A stretch of DNA of 64,000 bases from Gari tellinella (GCA_922989275.2 OV277858.1:11470001-11534000), one strand, 5' to 3'; positions 22,234 to 38,127 are shown, counted from the first letter of the stretch. Translations and numbers: made by a program. Notes: generated by a model not told the origin, from the sequence alone.

Positions 22234-25200
22234 GACGTCTATCGCGGTTTAAATTATAATCTTGTTACTGATAAACTGGATTATAGCGAAAATGGGTCGG
22301 TACGCTGCTACTTTTTCTCTTCTTATTTTTGAGTAATCAATAGAACCATCACATAACATGTTTATTAATTACATTTTCATGTACTAATTATTCGCCAATT
22401 CATCAATAGTCTGTTACAAAACTAGAGCCTGAAAATATAAATAAGGAATAAAAACGTGTTATGAAGACTGTATCTGATGTACAACTTAGAGAACTTGTAG
22501 TGGAAGATGTCTATGCAAGACTTGAACAGATAGATAAGAACTGTCGGATGAGTAATTACTAGTTAACTTCTCAAATTCAATACTTCTTTATGTACCGATT
22601 ACTTCCTTTACTTCATCTTGTTCTCAAACTCTCAAATTGTTTATTCTATGGAACCTCACGTATATGACGTAAGTAAGTGCGACGTATAGGTAGTTGCGCC
22701 ACGACGTCGGTCGGTGTTACGCGTTCCCGACATACTCTGGGCCTCTAAATGTTTGCAACATTTACTGCATAAAGGAATTAGAAAATGTGCAAGTCCTTCG
22801 TTTAATCCAATTATACTTTTTACTTATCAATCAATTTTATCACAATATTCATCTCTTTCGCTAAATCTCATCTGTGACAGTCTTTTGAAATGAAGTTATA
22901 AAGTTTTGGAAGAAAATTAAACTTTCCTGCCACAGAATTTTAATTACAATTGTTTCTAGTTCTATATTTTCAAGTGGGTAGAGTTTCACTATTGGGCTGT
23001 TCATAACACCAGAATCAGTTCGGATTTTTGCAAAAGAGAGATTTTGCAACAGTGCAGACAGTTTAAAAGGCTTTTAAAAATCATATCGAGTGAGTGTCGA
23101 ACATCTCATTGCCATCTCGAGTCTTACAAAGTAGTGAACTACATACATGCATTTTAGAACGAACTGTGTCACTATATGCCGGTCTTATAGATTTGCAAGC
23201 TGAAATATACTAGATTAAATTATTACCATACTACTTATCTTTGGTAGTTTAACTCACTAATCGTTTTAGTTACCGATTAAGTAACCAGTATATCTTGGAA
23301 CCTGACCTGCTTGGGTACACTTTCACCAAAATTCGTGCGCATGTGATAATTGAGGTGCCTTTTAAAGTTTGGTTTACCTTCTTCTTGTTATGCAATTGTC
23401 GTCTGCAAAACGTTGTTGTAACAGTTCTCAATTTTCTGCATATTTGTAAAGACAAAATCAGCAGAATGCCAAACAGTTTGGCACAAATGAGCCGCCGCTT
23501 CATGCCGGGTTTCGTCTGGATCCAAACTGTTTGCAACAGTTATAACAAATACACCCGCAACAGGCAGTAGGTTTACCCATCGTCACATATAAACTCGGGT
23601 ATTTTACGAATTTAATGTATTCCTGCTTTGCAGAACATAATTCCAGCTGTTATTAGACAATAAGCCGACGAAAAGAAAATAGACGGTATATACAACTGAA
23701 ACAGAATGAGGCCCGACTGGTTTGAGACACCCCTTTCAAACTAGTCGCGTACCGTTACATGCTACTCTCAATTAGGCGGCAAAATAGTTTTTTTCTCCGA
23801 TAAACCTAACAACAAGCAGAAGGCAATTTCAATGAGGTGATGAGTTTGGTATATTTATTCGGACAAATGAATTTATTGACCATCGACACGGACGTCCAAG
23901 CAATTCACTGCATTGAAAAATTGCCCAAAGGGAATCTGAATCATTTCGCTGTGGCAAATATACAGTTAAACACGTTTAACTCTGGTGTTTGTTTGCATAC
24001 TAGTATACATGCTCACCCGAATTCTACCTTCTCAACTGTTTTCCAGCAATAAAAGATGAGTTACCTCCCTATTTACAAATGTTTAAAGCACAGTCGATAT
24101 ATCTTTCTGTTCTATGAAGTTCGATTACTTATGTCATTATGAAATATGAGTAATAAATTGTACCGCGCAGACGGGGTTTGCATCCTTAATCTATGACTAA
24201 ACTACAATACTCAGTATGGTAGTAAGCATTACTTGGTACAGCTATTTAAATGTAAAGGTCCTTTAAAGTATGTTCATCATTGATGCGTTCTTAATGTAAC
24301 ACACTGTAAACACGGATCCTGTTGGGACCCAACCCGATGTATCCCCCTTTGACATCAAATGACAAGCCGATGTCTATCTGGAGATGGGAATGTAGAGCAA
24401 TATATTTGAATGACCATTGAAATGGACAACTTCCAATGTTGTACTTGAAACTTTGCCCGGAGGGGCATCGACTCATTTTACCATGGTAAGTATACAGTTA
24501 ACTATTTCACAATTGATGTTATAGTTAAAAATAAGCAAATCACAGCTTAGAATTAAAACAAGCAAATACAATAAGTTTAAAGTGTTATAGCATATACTAA
24601 TAGCTCTGTATCGATAACGTTGCTTTTGTTCGTAAATATAGCTAATCTTGAGCTAGTATCCGGTGTAGATATACTCTATTCTATGGGGACAATAATATAT
24701 CTATGACACTTCGGCAACAAGCTCAAACGCCATTATCATGCTATTATATATCAAAGGTATGATATTATTGTCCTTAGAGATAAATCTTGTCGCGGCACAT
24801 GAAAACAGGAAAATAGTTGCATCTACGTGTTACATACTATTCTAATATATTATGTTTTAAGCTTAACTAAACATTAATTAAATTTAACATGTTTGCAAAT
24901 ACACCCGAATGACTTTGAATAAGTATGTAAAAATACATTGGTTCGTTAAGCACATCAAACACAGAAAATGATATAGTTATACAAACAACCTTTAACAATG
25001 TTTTTTTCTATTTCGTTGTATCAAGTTTGCATTTGGCATTGATGTTTAGCATGATGCACACTATTCGTCTGCATTAGTTTTGATAAGCATTTACACAAAA
25101 GTTGAATTAAAAAGTGTAAACTGCTAAAAATCCTTGTTATGCAATTCTAAAGGAGGTGTCAAAAGGAAATGTTCGGTTACAACAAGAATAAGCTTGACAT

Positions 25201-25438
25201 TTATAAGCAAAGCGTTTGGCGAGGAATGTTTTTTAACCTGAGTAGTTCTACACTTATTTTTTTAATCAACATTTGTAATTGTATACCGGTTTTATGTCCT
25301 GTGTCAACAAAAATTAATTTATTTGTCAAATATATTTAGCAAATATAGACCGATATTGAATATACGTATATGTATAGTGATAATATAGTCATTTAAAGCA
25401 GGACAAGTATTTTAATACTGGACCAAATACATTTATTA

Positions 25439-26096
25439 CACCTCGCTTTGAGTTACAAATTCCCATAGACCTACAATAAACATTTTGCATGTCTTTTACA
25501 TCTATCCAAAATATACTGTCACTCTTTATGATATTCTTTTTGTGACGTCACTCTAAAGGACATTACTTTTTTCCTCCGTCCAAAAACGTACTGTCAGCAT
25601 TGACATGACTTTCGATATTGGATACATTGGAACGTTTTAAAGAGTGGTAACTTCTAATCAACGTTTGGCATTTTCTGTACAAGTTGCTTCATTGTGTCCA
25701 TTCCTTAACGATTTGCCACCATTTCGGAGGAGGATATTTGCCACCTAGACAATGTAAAGACTATGTGTCTTATAGCGTTCTTCGTTGTTTCTTGTAATAT
25801 AATTATAAAATTTGTGACGTCGTAAGACGGCGACGTCATTTCCCGCGTTATGTACATGACCGCGCTAAATTGGTATTCACAACACATTTTATGAAAAAAA
25901 AGAATAAAGCGATTCCAAAGCCAGGGTTGATAAGCTCGGTGTAATAAAATAAATATGAGATCTCAGTTTCCGTCACATTCAAATTGTCAACCCTCGAAAA
26001 CAAGCATGTCACCCTCGGCTACGCCTCGGGGAGACATGCTGTTTCTCGGGTTGACAATTTTAATGTCACGCAAACTGCCATCTAATATTTCTATAA
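25439..26096. mobile_element. 658 bp insertion in R1 copy 1, TATTA target duplication
   Basis: Absent from the matching position in copy 2 (near 48010). It is flanked by TATTA at 25434-25438 and 26097-26101. The outer ends are not inverted repeats of each other. It contains an 80 bp inverted repeat (25981-26060) and several GACGTC-bearing palindromic words (GACGTCGTAAGACGGCGACGTC split across 25817-25838). No ORF is recognisable. It could be a deletion in copy 2, but the flanking TATTA pair favours insertion. Confidence 0.6.
25981..26060. repeat. 80 bp inverted repeat with TACGCCTCGGG loop
   Basis: AAATTGTCAACCC at 25981 pairs with GGGTTGACAATTT ending at 26060. The stem continues through GCATGTC / GACATGC to CCCTCGG / CCTCGGGG around TACG. 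Few mispairs are seen over about 38 bp per arm. Confidence 0.8.
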
Positions 26097-26849
26097 TATT
26101 AAAATGTGTAGTGACGCTTATAATTTTTCTAGATCATAGGTCCGTATTCCGAAGCATTTTAAGATATTCTTTTCTCTAATTAAATCAATATCGCTTAGTT
26201 TTCGTCAATTTCCTCTAAATATTTGGTGATTTACCCTCAGAAAATGAAAGCAACTAAGGACATTCTTAACTGTTAGATATGTTTGGCCGTGGATTTAAAG
26301 AAAAATGCCGGATTGAACAAAGTACATTGGAATATAAGTTTAGTATTATAAAGGAAAGTAGCATGAGTAAACTAAACACTCTAAGTATCATTGAAATAGT
26401 TGATAAACTAAGACAAGGCTAAATTATATGATACATTTGAGGATGCATATAATGTAATAGAGTAACCGATAACAACTATACAAATATTCCAACAAGAGGG
26501 ACCACAAATATGAGCGAAAACTGATAGAGGACAACATTATTATTACTTGATAAGGGAGGCTCACAGACTGGAGATGTGGGTTGTGCAGCAAACACGATGG
26601 TCAAATACCGTCTTTTAAAAACGATATTGGTTATCGCGACTTCGGTAGTTGAGAACTAGATCATTTTAGTAATGTATCATATTGAGGAGACGCTCACTTA
26701 TCGGAAGAAAAAGAAGTAGATGCAAAGTTCACAGGAGTAATACCCCTTATGTATGATGCTTTTGAGGAAGTTGCTGTGACATATTGTGGACATTGATTTG
26801 TGGTAATTGTCACAGCAGTTACACATCCTCGACACTGTTAAGAACGTAA

Positions 26850-27550
26850 CACTCGGTTACATAGGCGGTCGGGCTTAAATCGGTACCCAATCGGTTCAAT
26901 TATTTGCTGTTTTGATCGGTTGTCATAAGTGATTTAATTTCAGGCTTTCTGTGTGACCGGGTATCGGTGATGAATATTTGTTCATCGGTCAAACGCCACC
27001 CCGCCTCCGATTGGCCACCGATTGGCACCCGATTGACACCCGATTGGCGACTCATGAAATCCAATGGGCCGCCGATTAAAAGCGCTCAACAACCTATCAA
27101 TAATAGATGAATACCGATAAAACACCGATGAAATGCTGGCGGCAACCGATGACCACCGATTGATCACTGATTGAACTGCCATTAACAACCGATGAAACCG
27201 ACGAGATCCCACATTTTAATTCTCATCTTTTTTCATCGGTGGTAAGTATTAGTTCATCGGTGCTTTATCGGTGATTTATCGGTGACTCGTCGGTGATATC
27301 GGTAGGAGACATGTTGTCAATCGGTTATTTGTAAAATATTTTCACCGATCAAGAATTTTAAACACGTTTAAAATTCCCCAATCGGTGATTTTTCCCCGAC
27401 GAAACTCATCTTTACCTAATAGCTATTGATAGGTGGAAAACAGGTGGTAAACAGGTGATGTCGGTTGTAAATAGCTTTTCATCGCTCTCCTCCCTAGTTT
27501 GGCGAAAAGAAACAACCGATCTATCACCGTTGGCTCTGTGTGACCGGGGT
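26850..27550. mobile_element. 701 bp non-autonomous element, GTAA duplication, iterated CACCGATTGG
   Basis: Lies between GTAA at 26846-26849 and GTAA at 27551-27554. The collinear copy near 48655-48670 has AAGAACGTAAAGAGGACATG with a single GTAA. The termini CACTCGGTTACATAG and (reverse complement) ACCCCGGTCACACAG form imperfect inverted ends. The left half of the interior is filled with CACCGAT/ACCCGATTGG words and the right half with their complements (ATCGGTGATTTATCGGTGAC), so the whole element is loosely self-complementary. No protein is encoded; it is a MITE-like DNA element. Confidence 0.75.
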
Positions 27551-28051
27551 GTAAAGAGGACATGACTGAAGAACAGCAATAATATACGGAGCGTGTTAAG
27601 AAACAACACTTAAGCCAGCTTTTAAAACTCAAACACAGTACAAACAAGAAGAGCAACCACACGAAAATCAGCCATAAGTCGGTATTGAAATGTTTCACGT
27701 GAAGTTTCTAAAAACACTTAAACTGCATCAAAGCAAACATTATTGTTGTCATGAAGTTTCATAATTGTCAGTTCCGAGATTACTTACAAACTGTAGAAAA
27801 GTGCTATTGAATAATATTATAATGACTTTACGCTGCATTTCAGCAATTGCAGTTTTACTCAATCGATTGAGAATAGGATTTATTTTACTAGTATTCATTC
27901 TGATGAGTGGGATTACACTTTTGAGACATTGTTGTTGTTATTGTTGTTAATATTTATAAAAGTTTCATACAGCAATGGCATATTTTCCAATGTGTTTTGA
28001 TAACATAGCAATAAGTAACCTTTCAATTATTTTTAAATCGCATGTACGTTT

Positions 28052-30497
28052 GATGTCAAACTGCCCAAATCCCTGAAATGGATGTCCTGTGTTCCAGTTA
28101 TTACTTCGATTAGTGTTTTTTTTTAAATTTCACATTTTTGTATATGTTTGTTTCATTGGGTTTGCTCGTCATGTAACTGAGTACAAATGATGACGTGATA
28201 CTTGAAAACATGTATTCTCTTTGTAATCCAGTTGTCGTTGCTGTCATTGACAATAATTACGCCATTCATCAATAAACAAAACGACATAACTGTTGAAAAT
28301 AATTGTTCGGCTTAGTCACTTATGATGAAATGTGACATGCCTGCCTTTTTTATATTAATTCGTGCTTTTATCGAAATTTGCATGCCTATTTTGTACTTAA
28401 TCGACCACATCTGGTCGATTACGAATGAATTTGATTCAGACGAACTGAACAGTTTTATTTTTGACAATCTGTATACATGATATATTAGTCATACATAGAT
28501 GATCTTGTATGGGTGTTCATTATTTATCATTTTTAATAAACGAATTGACTAAAATAATATGACGCGAGCCTTGGCGGAGTCAAATAGTGGGCACGAATAT
28601 GAGATTCTATATATCACATAACAAGTTAAAGCACATTTTTAAATTGATTGAAACCGTACTTTGTAGATCCTGCGTTATTTCGATTTCCGCCAAAACGTTA
28701 CGTTGTTTACATTAACGTTGTCGTAAATGACGTCATTTGGCGTCCTGTTACATACAGCGTTTGTGGACCAACAGGTTGTGCCCAAAATACGATATTCTAC
28801 CAGTTGATTACGATATTTACATAAGGCTTTATGTCACTCCCAGGCCGCAAGTTATGTGATAAAAATTATAGGTCATCTTGTATTTTTTACAGCACTAGTT
28901 AGCAATGGCACTGTATGTGAAGGTTTATATATATTAAAAAGAAAATGCAAAGGTCCGACAATAGTCGGTCCGGTACAAGTTTAAGCCTACACTAATATCT
29001 ATATTGAATTAGCGCTAAAAGCTACACACTATTGGCTGGACCAGTATCCCTTACGTAAACATAAACGATGTAATAAAAAATCATCTTACAATGCTTAAAA
29101 CAATACCAGAAAATAACAATTTTAGTTTACAGGGTATTATACAACCAAATTAGAGGCACAGTCATGGGTACAAATGTAATCCAACTTACGCTACCCTTGT
29201 ATTAGGTTACCTAGTACATGTAAAAACTTTTATCAACAAGTATCAAAAATGTACGAATTTCCACAAACAAACTACATTAAAGATAACTGGGAACGATTCC
29301 TACATGACTTTTAAATAATTTGCTCCAATTTTAATCGAGCAAGATTATTTCACAAATCCTAAGATCCACAGATCTACAATTTACCTTACAATATACACGA
29401 ACAACTATTAGGATTTTCAAGAGGGAACCCAACTTTATGAATTTTCTGCTGTAATAATTAATTGTTCTGCGGCATTGTTTTAACTGAAAGCACAATTTCA
29501 TATAAGCAAAACGAACATATAATTTATCATCTCAGTAGTTTTGAACCTACCATTTCAGTAACAGAACGTACAAAACGGCATAAAGGTTTCATTTGTATAG
29601 AAAAGCATCTACACAAGTGTATCCCCATTCAGTTTATCCACCTATTTATCAGCAAGAGCTGTCATATCAGAATGAGAATTAAACCTCTCTACGTGGCTGT
29701 CCCATACAAATATTGATATACAGAGATACAATACAACGATGTAGAGACATGGGTGTATAATTGTCGACTGCTTTAGGTTTGTAGCTTGTATCAGTTTTCA
29801 CATAAATATACTTAGTATATACTTAGTAAAACTAATAATATCCCTGCCTACCTCGGAACTGTCAGAAAGAAATACATTTAACAGTTTAATACAGAATAAT
29901 AAACGACAAACGGAAATCCAGATGAGTCTGAAAATAGACAAACTATCGGAACGTCACGTAAAACTGAAGATTAAATGCAACCGCAACAGCAAGACGACGG
30001 TTCGATTGATTCGTCAATACAAAGTACAAAAAACGGGCGCTCCAGGCTAAGATGTGAATAATAATTAATGTGAATTAGAAAAGGAGAAGGTGACATTACG
30101 ATATCCTGTATTGAATTACCAGGTTTTAGTTACAAAATATCAAATATACTTATAAGTGCTGGATTTCAATACATTTTAACAATAATGACTTTATTTTACT
30201 TACTGAAACGTCAGCAGAAAAAATATCCGACATAAGTGTAAGCGATTTTGAGGAATATCTATTAATAAAAGCAGGGTGCCTAAATTATGGAACTTTAAAT
30301 GAAACATTATACTCGACATGTTTTACCTAAAGTGTAGAACCATTCTTACCGATCCCTCAATGTGACATTTACTTTTCTAAGATTTGTATAACGTTTTAAT
30401 TTACCCCAGCCACCCAATTTAACATCGGGGCGTAGAAGTATTGCAATTGTGACTATACATTTTTTAAATAAGCCCCTTTAAATTATGATGATACATA
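28052..30497. other. Intergenic, no gene supported
   Basis: Beyond the end of the R1 homology. It contains a 10-bp-stem hairpin TAATCGACCA/TGGTCGATTA at about 28399-28422. The open frame 29462-29716 has no recognised motif. Otherwise it is AT-rich without repeats matched elsewhere in the window. Confidence 0.45.
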
Positions 30498-30666
30498 CAC
30501 ATTACCAGTTGACAGTGCGATACAGAGTAATGTATTTGGTTCGAGACGTTTTTGGCGGAAATAGCCGATCTGACGAGCGCCTTGGCGCGAGTCTGATCGG
30601 TTGTTTCCGCCAAAAAGTCAAGAGCTAAATGCAACACTCTGTAGCACACTGCCAACTGGTGATGTG
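30498..30666. mobile_element. 169 bp near-complete palindrome (foldback MITE)
   Basis: The two halves are reverse complements for about 84 bp with scattered mismatches. The outer arms CACATTACCAGTTG and CAACTGGTGATGTG pair. The inner arms TTTTTGGCGGAAA and TTTCCGCCAAAAA pair, and the centre GAGCGCC|TT|GGCGCGAG closes the hairpin. The interior is markedly GC-richer than its AT-rich flanks. The incidental open frame across it is not a gene. No target duplication is evident. Confidence 0.8.
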
Positions 30667-33022
30667 TTTATTATTTGCCTTAAATACACACCAGAAACAA
30701 CTAAATAGTTGTTTAAATTATTTTATTTCCAATGTTTATTAGTTATTTGAAGCAGAAAAAGATTTTTTGTATTCCACAAAGAATAACGCGGCACTTGCAC
30801 ATGAACGTAAATGACGTCGCGTTATACCAAAAGCGACGTCAGAGTAAAATACAAAGTGGCTGATACAAGGTGGCTGATACAGACTCTTTTATTTTACTCT
30901 GCAGATACACGCGGAAACGCTCGATATCATACGAAGGCATGTAATAAAGTTTGATATAGATTACTGATATGCTTATGTACTGAAAAGGAAATGGAATGTT
31001 GCATGTGTTCTATATCCGGGGCAAACATTTAGGGTTTAAATTACTTGTATTTGACACCTAAGTTACATTTTGAAAAAGGTCAGACAGGTTTAACGTCAAA
31101 CAATTGTTAAAATTGCCCTTTGAAACTTACCCCTTCGAAATGTTTGCAATTGAAACAGAATAAATACTGCATCAAGATTCACGCACTATACAATGCCAAC
31201 ATATTGTTAGCATCTCATTATCAGTTCTATGCAATAAGACACTTCATAAGCTTTAAAAAAATGAGCTTATAAATGTTAATATCAGCTATATTTAAGCATA
31301 TTTTAGTCCGTATAAGTTGCATTTCAAATGCTTACTTCATGTGTCCCTATACTATACATGTACAGTTTCTTAAAAAAGCACACCAAACAACACATAACTC
31401 ATTAGTATCCAAAATTAACACATTTATCACGCTCTATTACAATAAATTATAAGCAGAATTCAAGATAAGGGGAGAATTCAAAAACTAAAGTATTAAAAGG
31501 GAGGAAATAAGATCTTTATTTCTGTTATTATCACTCTATGGTGTTACTACTTATTAGAATCAAGAGTAGTAACACCATGGAAGTTGGGACTGAAACGAGT
31601 GAGAAAATGTAAGATTTGTTCATTATGCTGTATATTACCTTAAAGTCCAGTTAATATGTTGACAACAAAAGTCCAACCTTAAACAAACTGCAACATAAAT
31701 GAAATAAGTGATTTGCAAACTCTATGTGTTGTGATATAACACAAACAAGTCTAGTAGAATATGAGAAGCCAAAGTACCTTTTTTCAATACTTCTAAACCA
31801 CCCTGCGTTAGGATTTGCCCCCTTCTTTTCGATGCAAATAGTAGTATAGAATTGTCCAACGTGCATTTAATGATAAAACTACGTTGTTTACAACTGTTCT
31901 GTTAATATATTTTATACAAAATGATTGTATCAAAAATAATAAGCGTTCTGCTATATTTTTTCAATATAATCATAGTTTCAATTAAAATAAATGTGTATTT
32001 GCTACCAACATTTCCATAAAGTTGTTAAATGCCCTGTAGACTGTAAACACACTTATGTAATATCTAACAAACCCCTTGTCAGAGTCTAAAGTGTCTGCAA
32101 AGAAATGATAACTCTGTAATTGGCATGACATTTGCTCAAGATAGCTTATATGACTCACAAACTCTGAATATATATCTGAATCATGATGTTCGCCAACTGA
32201 ATATTTCACACGTTAGAAGGCAAATCAAGTTCAAGACTTAAATTGGCTAAATAAAGACTGTAAATTTCCAAACTGCTTATAAAAGTGACATCTGATCTAT
32301 ACATCATATGCTTCATGTACAGATAGTAAGGACTCTCAAATTATTTCGGATTCAGTGATACGTGAAATATTTGTACACTGAATGCCTTCACAGTTTCCAC
32401 AACCATTAGCCTTAGATATTCTGGTAAATTCTCAATGCTTTTTCTTCCGAGACTATCCTATGAGAGGAATGTGCAACACAAAACAGACTTTTAGTAATGA
32501 ATTACCTTGTAATGATACACCCTTACGCACAACGCAAGTTTCAATCCAAAGTCACAACCTGAAGGCTGACCGTCCAGGACGTGCTGAAGAAATGTTGAGA
32601 TGTTTGTATTGAAATACCAATGGTCTATCAGGCATCTGCTGAAGAGAATTGTTGGCGTCAACTTAAATAATGTCTTTTGAATAGAAATTAAAGTGGTTAT
32701 TGTCAAACAAAGTTGTGCATATGGGGGCATATACTTCGTGGTTAAATGAAGAAGTAAACAATGTAATACAAAGAAAGATGAGATGCTACGAGGCAGAGAA
32801 GAAGAGAGGCAGCAGAAACAAGTGTACATATGCCAGAAGTGTTGCTAATCATGTTCTCATCTGATCCAAGCAAGCTGCCACTATGCGACTTTCAGTCTCA
32901 GTCAAACTGGCCCTAAATGTAGTGATATCTCCAAGGTAGAACATGTATATTAGTATTCACACAAACATCACATGTTTAACTGTATATTTAACACAGCGAA
33001 ATGATGTAGTTTCCTTCTGGGT
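30667..33022. other. Intergenic, hairpins only
   Basis: No gene is supported. It holds a perfect 14-bp-stem hairpin at 31538-31578 and GACGTC-rich words at about 30808-30841. The reading near 32715-32850 (AYTSWLNEEVNNVIQRKMRC) faintly resembles the region after the endonuclease of a LINE, but it is too short to call. Confidence 0.4.
31538..31578. repeat. Perfect 14-bp stem hairpin
   Basis: ATGGTGTTACTACT (31538-31551) and AGTAGTAACACCAT (31565-31578) are exact complements with a 13-nt loop. It is not at the end of any recognised gene. Confidence 0.8.
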
Positions 33023-33585
33023 AATTTTTCAAGAGCAATGTATTGCTTGGACGTCCGTGTCGATGATGAATAAATAAAATTGCCCGAATAAATATACCGA
33101 GCTCATTACCTCATTCAAATTGCCATCTGCTTGTTGTTAGGTTTATCAGAGAAATAGACATTTTTCGCTGCCGCTTATTGCGAGTAGAAAGTAACGGTTT
33201 GCGACTAGTTTGAAAATTAAGTCTCAAACCATTCGGGCCTAATTATGTATCAGTTAGAAGTATCGTCTATTTTCTTGTCGTGTGCTTATTTTCTAACAAC
33301 AGCTGACATTGTTTTCTGCAATGCTGATACATTAGGTTTGTAAAAAACCGAGTTTATATTGGACGATGGGATCATCTACTGCCTGCGGCGGGTTTATTTG
33401 TTATAACTGTTGCAAAAAAATTAGATCCAGACGAAACCCATATGACGCGGTGGCTCATCTTGTGCCAAACCATTTGACATTCTGCTGATATTGTATGTAC
33501 AAAATGCAGAACATTGTGAATAGTTACAGACGTCAACGTTTTGCAGACGACAATTACATACCAAGTAGAAGGTAAAAAAAATCAA
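33023..33585 (-). repeat. R1 repeat fragment preceding D2 copy B
   Basis: Reverse complement of about 23380-23945, parallel to 1-455. It is separated from D2 copy B by only about 90 bp, whereas the left locus has about 1.9 kb of extra sequence at that point. Confidence 0.85.
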
Positions 33586-34906
33586 TATTCGCATGGCCAC
33601 GACGTTTAGTTAAAAGGTATTCATGCAGGTAAGGTTCCCAGATGTACGGCTTAGGTTACTACATCGGTAACAAAAACTGTTTTTTCAATGTTATCATAGT
33701 TTTCCCCTAGCATACTAACAGTAGTTTCGAGGGAAAACATCAAATGAATCCATGATCCGCTCTTGTTATACAGGTATAAATTTAATACCTCATTATACGG
33801 TTTGAGAGGACCCCCATATTTAGTTCACCACATGTTGTCCGAGAATCGCGGTCAGCTGCAGTGAAAAGTGTCTTATATGACGGTTAAGTTCCGGACAAAC
33901 TCCCTTGTTGCGCTGAATATCATAAAATCGTTTATCAATAAAGAACTGATTTTAAATGACATTTACATTTGAAAATGCTGTCAAATGTGATGTCCACTAC
34001 TATTCATCGAATAGCCTCTAAGTTCGGTTTTGTCTATGTTAAAAGATTTGACCGATATACTAACATCTGAACATCATTGTTATGTGGTATTTTACGCATA
34101 TGTTGGTGGTATATAATTTGAGACCTCTAGGTCTGCACCGTTTGCATAAACACTATTCATAGATTTACCGGAATGCAAAATGACAGACACCGCATACACA
34201 GATCAGAGAACACCTTGATGGATTCTCTGGTCTGTGTCTCCAGTGTCTGCAAGAAAATCACTGATACTATTCATAGTATCACTGTTTTTATGATTGTGTT
34301 TGTTTTGTGCACATCATGTTCACTCAGTTAAAGAGCTCTTGTGTTGGACGACCACATTCTTGGGGGCGCATATCGGATATCTAGTGATCAGAACGATGCT
34401 TAGCGTAAAAACTGGCTCTCTCTTTTGTCTGGCCCTGTATCTGGCTGCTACATATCGCTGTATTTTGATCAACCAAAGGGTCTCCTAAGCGGTGGCCGCC
34501 CAATACATGATTGATCTACTTGTTCCACGTCACTATTGCTTTTATTTTATTACATATACCTAGTTTATGTATGTCAAACACGTCGTATATACATAATAGC
34601 CATGCTATATTCCTGGTTTGCTCACCGTTTATATCGCGTGTTGGTAAATAATTTCATTGAATAGTAAAGGGAGGTAATTGAATAACACATATCTATAGCA
34701 GTAAACCGCATGCATGTGAGTTAACTAATTACATTTCATTTCCTTCTGGGATTAAAAGTTTAAATTTGTTACACTTTGCGACTGGTTTTCAATGCATCGT
34801 ATACTATCATTTATATTATGACTGTTCCACCATTGACATAACTACATGTATACTTGTATAAAGCGAATGTGTACTGATAGGCCGCTGGCTTTTGTACTGA
34901 ATAAAA

Positions 34907-35150
34907 TATCTATCTATCTATGTATCTATATATTTATCTATCTATGTATGTATGTATGTATGTATGTATGTATGTATGTATGTATGTATGTATGTATATA
35001 TCTATCTATATATCTATCTATCTATCTATCTATCTATCTGTCTATCTATATATCTATCTATCTATATATCTATCTATCTATCTATCTATTTATCTATCTA
35101 TCTATATATCTATCTATCTATATATCTATCTTTCTATCTATCTATCTATC

Positions 35151-35245
<95 letters not shown>

Positions 35246-35254
35246 ATATCTATA

Positions 35255-35338
<84 letters not shown>

Positions 35339-35354
35339 CATCTATTTATCTATA

Positions 35355-35449
<95 letters not shown>

Positions 35450-35450
35450 A
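34907..35450 (+). repeat. (TATC)n microsatellite, first array
   Basis: About 540 bp of TATC (GATA on the other strand), with an internal TATG block at about 34942-34996 and occasional TATA or TTTC variants. Copy A has only CTATCTATATAT at the same place. The 'YLSIYLSI' frames through it are not coding. Confidence 0.98.
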
Positions 35451-37648
<2,198 letters not shown>

Positions 37649-38127
37649 TGCATTATAAAATATTTTATTAAAATAATATTGATATAACGATAAACTACAA
37701 TATTAACAAAAGACAACTAGTTTATCAAATGCTTCAAACCAAAGTTGTTGAACGCAATACAACGTCTGTAAATAAGAAATTACATTTAAATGTTAACAGC
37801 GACGACGTCACGACGTCGTGTTTATGCAGAGTAATATCCCCTTTTTATAATGACGTCATGATGTCGCATATAAATCGGTTGTTTTTTATGTTTATGTAAT
37901 AATAAAATATATTAAATCAGGCATGTAAGTCAATCATATATTTATTCATATATACATTTATCCTTACAATCTTGCTTGCAGAATTTGTACAATAGTATCA
38001 GACACTACAACCATATAAATACGTCTATACTAATTATATCAAGTACATTGAGTAACTATCCGAAAACTGTCATATCAAAAGACATATTAAAAGCATAGCA
38101 GTTAATCAGACTAAATATGTGTCAGCA

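Larger units (their letters stand above)
22415..28051 (+). repeat. R1 long repeat, copy 1
   Basis: Collinear with 44045-49188 from AGAGCCTGAAAATATAAATA to AATCGCATGTACGTTT. Copy 1 has extra blocks at 25439-26096 and 26850-27550; copy 2 has an extra block at 45336-46336. Internal landmarks are GTCGGTCGGTGTTACGCGTT near 22705 and a GCCAAACAGTTTGGC palindrome near 23467. No recognisable transposase, RT or helicase is encoded. The nature of R1 (large non-autonomous transposon versus segmental duplication) is unresolved, but dispersed partial copies on both strands favour a transposon-like origin. Confidence 0.9.

Noticed and set aside
23270..23570. Paired 88-91 residue open frames on both strands, also at 44917-45217
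   Set aside because: They occur in R1 copies and owe their length to a palindromic region. The two strands mirror each other and show no domain.
29462..29716. 84-residue plus-strand ORF as a small gene
   Set aside because: No motif, no splice or promoter context, and base composition like its surroundings.
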